Position numbers and translations under genes: made by a program. From Anaerobiospirillum sp. NML120448 (GTDB lineage Bacteria; Pseudomonadota; Gammaproteobacteria; Enterobacterales; Succinivibrionaceae): a DNA stretch of 64,000 nucleotides. Under the pieces are notes generated by a model, which was not told the DNA's origin, did not search any database, and saw nothing but the letters and a program-made list of their open reading frames with translations. Below, in pieces: positions 58,441 through 64,000 of this stretch. The number at the start of each line of letters is the position of its first letter. Position 1 is the first letter of the stretch. The stretch spans positions 1 through 64,000 of the forward strand of contig NZ_JALKIM010000009.1 of NCBI RefSeq assembly GCF_023050945.1, read 5' to 3'.

Positions 58441-58743
58441 ATCTTTATCCTCAATTTTTAAACAACTTCAAAATGACCAATCATCACACCAAAAACGGTA
58501 AAAACAAATTTAAGAATTACTTGCGCTCTATCCTTGATAGTCAAAATTACTGTAAGTGATGATCATTATAATGATTAATTAAGCACTATTTTGGGGAAAA
58601 TTGGTTTATGAACCATTTAGAAATATTCTAGAATACTAGTTCCTTATTGTCTGCACACCTGTATCACGAAATTGAAAAAAATAGCTTAAGATCTCACTTA
58701 TGAAGCTCATCTCTTGCAATTATTTTCAACTTATACCACTAAC
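58441..58743. other. intergenic, no gene seen
   Basis: AT-rich promoter region; nothing specific recognised. Confidence 0.35.
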
Positions 58744-58772
58744 AAAAAATGCGGCATAAAGCCGCATTTTTG
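58744..58772 (-). terminator. terminator of the WYL regulator gene
   Basis: An 11-bp stem AAAAATGCGGC / GCCGCATTTTT with a 5-nt loop; T-runs on both strands. Confidence 0.92.
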
Positions 58773-58798
58773 TAGTTAAGTTTTAGCAAAACCTAATT

Positions 58799-59815
58799 TT
58801 AGTTACCGCCATTTAAGCGACGATCAATTTCAGCCTCGTTGTCTAAAACAATTTGACGGCACTTAGCTGGTAAGGTGCGATCTTCCTTAGTGAGACGTAA
58901 CCACTTGAGTGCATAGAATAATAAAGCACGACGGCAAGTATAAACAATAGTGCCGTTTGGCTCCATACCATAGTCAAGCTCAATAGCACGACGAGCACGC
59001 TCTGGAAGAGCTGGGTTAGCACAAAGCACTAAGTCAATTAAATCGTTCCAATCAGCATCTTCCTTATCGGTAGTGCCAACCTCTCTAAAGCCATTACCTA
59101 ATGGATCTGGGAAGCGATCTGCTGGAGCTGAAATTTCTGGTACATCACAGCTGATGATACGAGATAACACAAAGTCACGGAAATCGTGAGTATCATAGCA
59201 GTAAGCACGAACGTGCCAACGCATACCATCATAAGCAAAGCTGTGTGGTGCAATTAAGTGATCAGAGTTATTGTTGCTGCTTACACTCATGTAATAAATG
59301 TGTACTGCCATCTTGGAGCGAATAGCTTCTACGATGTTGAACAATACATCGGAATTGATATTACGACGTGGAGGTGTAAAAGAAGCAACAGCTACAAAAG
59401 GAACAAAGCCAAAGTAATTGGAGCTTTGAGGTAACTCATTACGACTTAAGGCTAATAAATTAGCTAAATAGTAGCTAGGAGAGCTTAAAGCAGGGAAAAG
59501 TGGCTTAAAGTCGTCAGAGCGAATGTAGTATTTGTGATGACGGTTGTAAGCAATGTTTAAGCGAGGTGGGTCTAAGTTTTGAACAATGCTGCAATAGCGA
59601 GAAACATCTAGTGAAGCTTGAGGTACAGAAATACCGAAGAAATCAACAAGATCCTTACGGTTCATACGACCATCACAGCTTAAACGGAAGTCGATGAACT
59701 CTAAACGTCGCTGTTGATTCCACTTGCTATTAATGGCTCTAATTTTTTCGCCACTAATATCCATCATTCCTGGAATACCAGCATCATTAGCATTGGATGT
59801 TTTGGCTGTTACCAT
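58799..59815 (-). CDS. BrxR/CapW-like winged-helix WYL regulator
   Basis: 338 aa. Residues about 35-105 are a winged helix of the type found in BrxR and CapW (RRLEFIDFRLSCDGRMNRKDLVDFFGISVPQASLDVSRY, then PRLNIAYNRHHKYYIRSDDFKPLF). Residues about 155-225 are the WYL domain (VHIYYMSVSS, LIAPHSFAYDGMRWHVRAYCYDTHDFRDFVLSRI). The C-terminal WCX part follows. These regulators repress phage-defence operons such as BREX and CBASS and are thought to sense nucleic acid or nucleotides released during infection. Here no defence operon adjoins it; the nearest candidate is the DptFGH-like module 40 kb away. AAGGAT lies about nine bases before the ATG, supporting the first Met. Family call is by sequence pattern; target unknown. 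Confidence 0.75.
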   Translation of the reverse strand: MVTAKTSNANDAGIPGMMDISGEKIRAINSKWNQQRRLEFIDFRLSCDGRMNRKDLVDFFGISVPQASLDVSRYCSIVQNLDPPRLNIAYNRHHKYYIRSDDFKPLFPALSSPSYYLANLLALSRNELPQSSNYFGFVPFVAVASFTPPRRNINSDVLFNIVEAIRSKMAVHIYYMSVSSNNNSDHLIAPHSFAYDGMRWHVRAYCYDTHDFRDFVLSRIISCDVPEISAPADRFPDPLGNGFREVGTTDKEDADWNDLIDLVLCANPALPERARRAIELDYGMEPNGTIVYTCRRALLFYALKWLRLTKEDRTLPAKCRQIVLDNEAEIDRRLNGGN

Positions 59816-60848
59816 ATTAACTTATCCTTACTATATTTAGCACACAACAAAGTTATGTGTGACCTCAAACAACTCTACAGGTTGGATCGAACACAACTCA
59901 AAGGTCCAATTCGTTCCGACAAATGGTCTGTCCTTATATGATCCTTGCAGCTACTACTGCAATAAGCAGGACAGCCACAATTACCCATAAGTGCCCAAGA
60001 TCAAAATTAACAACCAGCGCTTCTTTAATCAAAAAGAAGAAAGGTTACAAACTTAGGCTCACTAAACTGCAAAATCGATAAAGATTATTAAATGTAGTTT
60101 AATAAGCTGAATCTTACTTAAGCAAGCTATTAAAAACTTAAATTCGATAAATTGTTATATTATTTCTTTCATGAAGAATACGCTAGCTTGGCAAAGATTT
60201 AGTATCGTTTGTATCCATAAGCCAAGACTCTTCATGACTAAAAGATATTATCAGTCAGAACTAGTTAGCAAAACACTGCTTTAGCTCACAAATATTATAC
60301 AAAAATAACAAAATTTGTCCTATTGGTAGTAAACATATTTATTTTTTCACTAGATCACGAAAGATATAGCTAATAATGCATAATAAACTTGAGTTTTAAC
60401 CAGCACAAAGAACTAACTAACTCCCCAGTAAAAGCTTAAACTGCCCAAACAATTGCAGTATTTTTAAGCTTTAATAAACTAAATAAGCTACAGTGAGCCA
60501 GGTCTATAAAATAACGATCCCTAATTATCGTCTTAGCTACCTATCTAAAAAACCTTATGAGCTTCAAGTAACTAGTATTACTTTACCTCAACATATAATA
60601 ATTATCTTACTCTTTTTTAGCCGTAAAAGCACCCTATAGCACACAATTAAAGCACTTTCTATCAAGATTACTCATAAGATCATTATTTTAATAAGTTAGG
60701 CACCCTCAAGCTTTCGCTATTTTTTTAATATCCCTCCCTACCAAGAGTCCATAAAATTAGAGCTTTAACCCCAATCACCCCTGAAACAGGGGCCTAGACC
60801 TAGGCCTAGCACAACCCTATTGTTTTGTCTTACTTAAAAGACTATGGC

Positions 60849-61012
60849 TACTGTCATCCCTTGCCAAGGCAAAAGCCGTACGAGCACAAGCGCAGAGGCA
60901 AGGGCAGCCAGAGCGCAGCTGCTGTCATGCACTCAATTCCCAAAGAGCACGAGAGCTCAAGCGCTCGATGACTTGAGTGCTCAATTGACAAAAGCAAGGG
61001 ATGAGAGCAGTA
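60849..61012. repeat. nested inverted repeats with alternative pairing
   Basis: TACTG plus TCATCCCTTGC (60849-60864) pairs with GCAAGGGATGA plus CAGTA (60994-61012). Inside, GCACTCAA (60929) pairs with TTGAGTGC (60973). CCCTTGCC (60858-60865) can instead pair with GGCAAGGG at 60897-60904, giving two exclusive folds. GC-richer than its surroundings. Confidence 0.6.
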
Positions 61013-61067
61013 ATTAATGCTGGCATACGTTACATTATCAACGCCCTACTATACCCTTTGGTGTCCT

Positions 61068-61215
61068 AGCCTAGTGGTTAAATTTAACCCCCATTACATA
61101 CTAACGAACCAAAGTGCCACCTTAATTTGCTAATTGTCTTGTGCTTTCCACAATTTTACTATCTGAGTAGGTTAGCGGTATTTGTGCAATGAGATTTCAA
61201 TTTAACCACTAGGCT
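61068..61215. repeat. 148-bp element bounded by perfect 17-bp inverted repeats
   Basis: AGCCTAGTGGTTAAATT (61068-61084) and its exact complement AATTTAACCACTAGGCT (61199-61215) bound 114 bp without an ORF. MITE-like in form, but no target duplication is visible and no second copy was noticed in the window. Confidence 0.55.
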
Positions 61216-61379
61216 GTAACTTTTAGTAGATAGCACTAATGCTGACTTGATTGGCAGGATGCAGTACAAATTTTGGCTCTAAATAAGTAGTAATAAGTTA
61301 AATGGAGCTGGAGTATTTGTTTATAGAGGGGCTTTCTTATTTGGATGGTGGAGATTTTAGAAAGTGGCGTACCTAAAAA

Positions 61380-61424
61380 CAAAAAAGCACTTTACCTATG
61401 ATGAATGGCATAGATAAAGTGCTA
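61380..61424 (-). terminator. terminator of the ROK-type regulator gene
   Basis: The stem AGCACTTTA-c-CTATG / CATAG-a-TAAAGTGCT; the - strand continues in six T. Confidence 0.88.
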
Positions 61425-61451
61425 TTTGAAATAGGAAAAATTAAACAGCAA

Positions 61452-62465
61452 TTATGGCTGATGTGGATTGTTTACCTGTTGTAAACATAGAGTAATCATG
61501 CCTGAAACAATGTCATCACGGATCTTGTCGGTAACATCAATCTTAGGCATTAATACAATTTCAGCCTCAGTACTTAATCTGCGCTTGAGACGGTCAGCCA
61601 GAGCAGGACCAGACTTTAAGCTCTCAGTGTAAACCACAATTAAAGCTGGGTTTAATACGCAGGTAACAGCCTGTAAGGTACGCACAGCCAAGTCATCAGC
61701 AGCTTCTGGATCAAGTGGCAAAATACCTATGTTGTTATACATAGGGAAGTGCTTAACTTCACCAGCTAAGCCATCACGACCACGAATTAATGAGCCGTTA
61801 TAGCAGAAAGAACAAACTGGAGAACGACCAGGCACTAAAGCTAAGCCACATACGAACTCATATTGGAAGTGACGCTTAAATGCACCTAAAGTAGCGGCAT
61901 TAATGTCAGTTTCAAAGAATACTGGTAGGTGGAAGCGATTCTTCATATGCTGAGCTAAGCGCTTGGATAAAGGATCACGACGCAAAGCAGAAGCCATACG
62001 ACCACCAATGGTATCAGATGGCATAGAAATACCAATCATAGCGATCTTAGGATAACGCTCGATATAGTTTTCTACAGCAACTCTAAACTCATCAGTATGA
62101 ACCTTTTGTAAAAGTTCCTCACGACGTTCAATGCACTCACCAAACAAGTCATGGATAGAGTAGCCAGCGTAATCGTGACCACCACGCTTGTAGCAGGAAA
62201 TAATTAAAACCAGCTTATAAGCAGCATTAAAATGGTAAGTGGTTGCTGGGCGACCCTTTAAGTTCTTAGTATGAGCACCAATCTTGACTTGACCAGACTG
62301 TACTAACTGACTTAAGAGTTTATTAACAGTAACTACTGATAAACCTGTGAGCTTATTAAGTTTGGTAGCTGTAGATACCTGCTCCTTATGGAGGGTTCTA
62401 AGAACCATCTCAAGATTCTTCTCACGAATATCGTGACTCATTAATAATTGATTGAGATCTTTCAA
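61452..62465 (-). CDS. ROK-family transcriptional regulator
   Basis: 337 aa, TTG start at 62465 preceded by GGGGTGA at good spacing; ATG at codon 9 is the alternative. Residues about 10-75 form a MarR/ROK-type winged helix (NLEMVLRTLHKEQVSTATKLNKLTGLSVVTVNKLLSQLVQSGQVKIG, then KGRPATTYHFN). The rest is the ROK sugar-kinase-like effector domain: MIGISMPSDTIGG, FFETDINAATLGAF, GLAGEVKHFP. The canonical Cys-x-Cys-x-x-Gly-Cys zinc motif of ROK repressors is absent, and the phosphate-binding loops are degenerate, so it is a regulator rather than a kinase. Target unknown. It probably controls itself through the palindrome at 62492-62505. Confidence 0.8.
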   Translation of the reverse strand: MKDLNQLLMSHDIREKNLEMVLRTLHKEQVSTATKLNKLTGLSVVTVNKLLSQLVQSGQVKIGAHTKNLKGRPATTYHFNAAYKLVLIISCYKRGGHDYAGYSIHDLFGECIERREELLQKVHTDEFRVAVENYIERYPKIAMIGISMPSDTIGGRMASALRRDPLSKRLAQHMKNRFHLPVFFETDINAATLGAFKRHFQYEFVCGLALVPGRSPVCSFCYNGSLIRGRDGLAGEVKHFPMYNNIGILPLDPEAADDLAVRTLQAVTCVLNPALIVVYTESLKSGPALADRLKRRLSTEAEIVLMPKIDVTDKIRDDIVSGMITLCLQQVNNPHQP

Positions 62466-64000
62466 GTAATCACCCCAACTTACATATATTGCACTATATA
62501 TAGTGTCTATCTAGCGTTTATCGCCCAGATAAAGTGTTAAGAATTTGCTCGTAAATCATCATTGCAATTTTTGTTAGTGATTATGTTTTGCTTATAACAA
62601 ATAAATAAACACCAGTAAGGCTATTACTAGTCTTATTGCTCTTTTACATAATCAATGCGTTAGTAATGCGCCATGATGATTGGGTATTCGTTGCCAACAA
62701 AGGTATTTAATATCTAAGCATGCTGTTAATTAGGTCTTGGCATTAACCTAATGATTAAGCGCTATAGAGAAAATCTTGTCTATCTCTTGAGATTTCAAAT
62801 GTCGCAGCTTAGCTATTATTATAGATCATTTATTAAATACCCTAAGGTGCATTTATTAAAGCAAGATTAAATAATTGCTGCAATATAATTGCAATAAGTT
62901 ATCAACTCCCATAAGTAAAGCTATCTACAAATTTTGCTCACTATTTAAAGTTTTATCTGCCAAGCTTACTTCTAAGGCATTAGCTATCACTTTAGCGCTG
63001 ATACATTGTTCTCCACTTGCAAAAATATATTAGCTTTTATGCCATCAGTCCGTGCTCTACCAGCACAAACACCTGCCACCTCCCTATTAGCCCCTATTAG
63101 CTCCTATTAGCCCATGTCGTGTCCAATACGAAAGCGCAGATTACCGCTTGATCACATAGCTTCTTTACCGCCCTACCCTACCCTTTGCTCTTTTGTCCTC
63201 TACTGCTATTAGCAACTAGCCTACGGCCATTGGCCATTGGCCCACGGCCAATAGCCAGGGGCCAGGGGCCACCTGGCCTTGTGGTTACCTGACGTTTTGT
63301 GAGCTTAGCCATTGGTCAAATGATTAATGGGATGGGCGTTACTTGGGAAAATACGCAACTTATGTTTACTTTTCTCTGATAAATATGTGGTAGCTAAGGC
63401 ACATACAGCTGCTAGGTAAATATCTTTGACTTTATAAAGCAGTTTGGAGGCGTACTGAGATGAGCTAAAGAAGATGCCGCTTGGGTTCACCGCCATGATA
63501 CTTCATGCTCCAGCTCCTGCACTGACTTATTCTTATATAGTGATTCATATGGAATTGAGCTTGCTCAGGCTTTGGTAATGTAAAGATTATTGTGGAGGTG
63601 AGAGGTTTGCTGCGGTAGTGATTTTGGGGATTGTTGAGCGAATTTTCATAAAGAGATAGTGATTATGAAATTTTAATTTATGTCTTGTGCGCTTGATAAT
63701 GGGCTTAAAGACTTGATTTTAGCTGATATCACATAACACTGGAATGTAAGATAGCCCCTAAAATAGCAATATAAGTCATGTATTTTCCATAAGTAAAAGT
63801 AATAAAGCATTGTGACCCACAACACAGTATTAAAAATCTTTTGGCATATATATGGCCAGTAGATGCATCTTAAGCATTTTTTGGCTCTTTTAATATTTAT
63901 TAAAATGTTTTTAATAATACTGTTTATTAATTTATGGCTGTGTTTTGTTTTGTGATCTATAACTAATTAGCCATCAGAGCGTCTAATTGCGTTAGCCATA
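62466..64000. other. right-edge intergenic region
   Basis: No convincing gene. A 63-aa - strand frame at 63305-63496 (MAVNPSGIFFSSSQYASKLLYKVKDI...) has only a distant GGAG and no family. Short tandem repeats: CCTATTAGCYCC at about 63079-63115, and GGCCATTGGCC/CAGGGGC words at 63225-63272. Confidence 0.4.
62492..62505 (-). promoter_or_regulatory. operator candidate of the ROK-type regulator
   Basis: CACTATATATAGTG is a perfect 14-bp palindrome 27 bases before the TTG start codon, a typical autorepression position. Confidence 0.45.

Larger units (their letters stand above)
59816..61379. other. 1.6-kb intergenic with inverted-repeat elements
   Basis: No gene. The left 900 bases are AT-rich and contain the WYL regulator promoter. 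The right part holds the nested inverted repeats at 60849-61012 and the 17-bp inverted pair at 61068-61215, listed separately. Confidence 0.5.

Noticed and set aside
60876-60890. Sixth copy of the sugar-cluster palindrome (CCGTACGAGCACAAG)
   Set aside because: Matches one and a half arms but lies far from any start codon and inside the nested-repeat block, so probably chance.

Overview
The window looks like a chromosomal segment of an AT-rich, anaerobic or microaerophilic gammaproteobacterium. CRP and FabA are very close to the enterobacterial proteins, rubrerythrin is present, and the genes are sugar-oriented with long non-coding gaps. An Aeromonadales/Succinivibrionaceae (Anaerobiospirillum-like) host is my best guess; this is inferred from protein character, not from a marker gene. 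Coding density is low, and one gap of about 5.8 kb has no convincing gene.

Layout. 0-3 kb: a decayed or domesticated ISAs1-type transposase-like ORF and a lone short flagellin. 3.1-18.1 kb: three consecutive + strand genes (802, 1498 and 2659 aa) that I read as a DptF-DptG-DptH (DndFGH) DNA-restriction module. It is unusual in lacking any dndA-E modification gene in the window and in carrying huge disordered insertions, including a nine-copy 47-aa repeat. 19-23 kb: crp, fabA, three tandem tRNA-Pro(UGG) genes and rubrerythrin. 23.8-28.6 kb: a secreted flavodoxin, two paralogous DUF4405-type six-helix membrane proteins and a small exported protein, probably a redox/iron-related group with a good Fur-box match upstream. 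29-30 kb: an atypical Lgt.

30.4-41.2 kb: a sugar cluster on the - strand. It holds a ChvE/GguA/GguB-type multiple-monosaccharide ABC importer, an FGGY xylulokinase fused to a DUF4867 domain, an L-fucose/L-arabinose-isomerase-family enzyme and a LacI-type regulator. A shared palindrome (TTGTGCTCGAGCACAA and variants) lies upstream of several of these units. The expected flow is import of a pentose or related aldose, isomerisation to a ketose, then phosphorylation. 42-47 kb: a small membrane protein, a periplasmic ScsC-like thiol-disulfide protein, a Bcr/CflA efflux pump and a second LacI regulator with twin operator candidates. 47.3-53.1 kb: the gene desert, with strong hairpins and a diverged direct duplication.

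53.1-64 kb: sucrose symporter and GH32 sucrose hydrolase (cscB-cscA order), an aldose-1-epimerase-family protein, a secreted unknown protein, a BrxR/CapW-like WYL regulator, a ROK-type regulator, and intergenic inverted-repeat elements. The strongest candidates for something new are the orphan, expanded DptFGH module, the XylB-DUF4867 fusion, the altered Lgt, and several structured non-coding elements.
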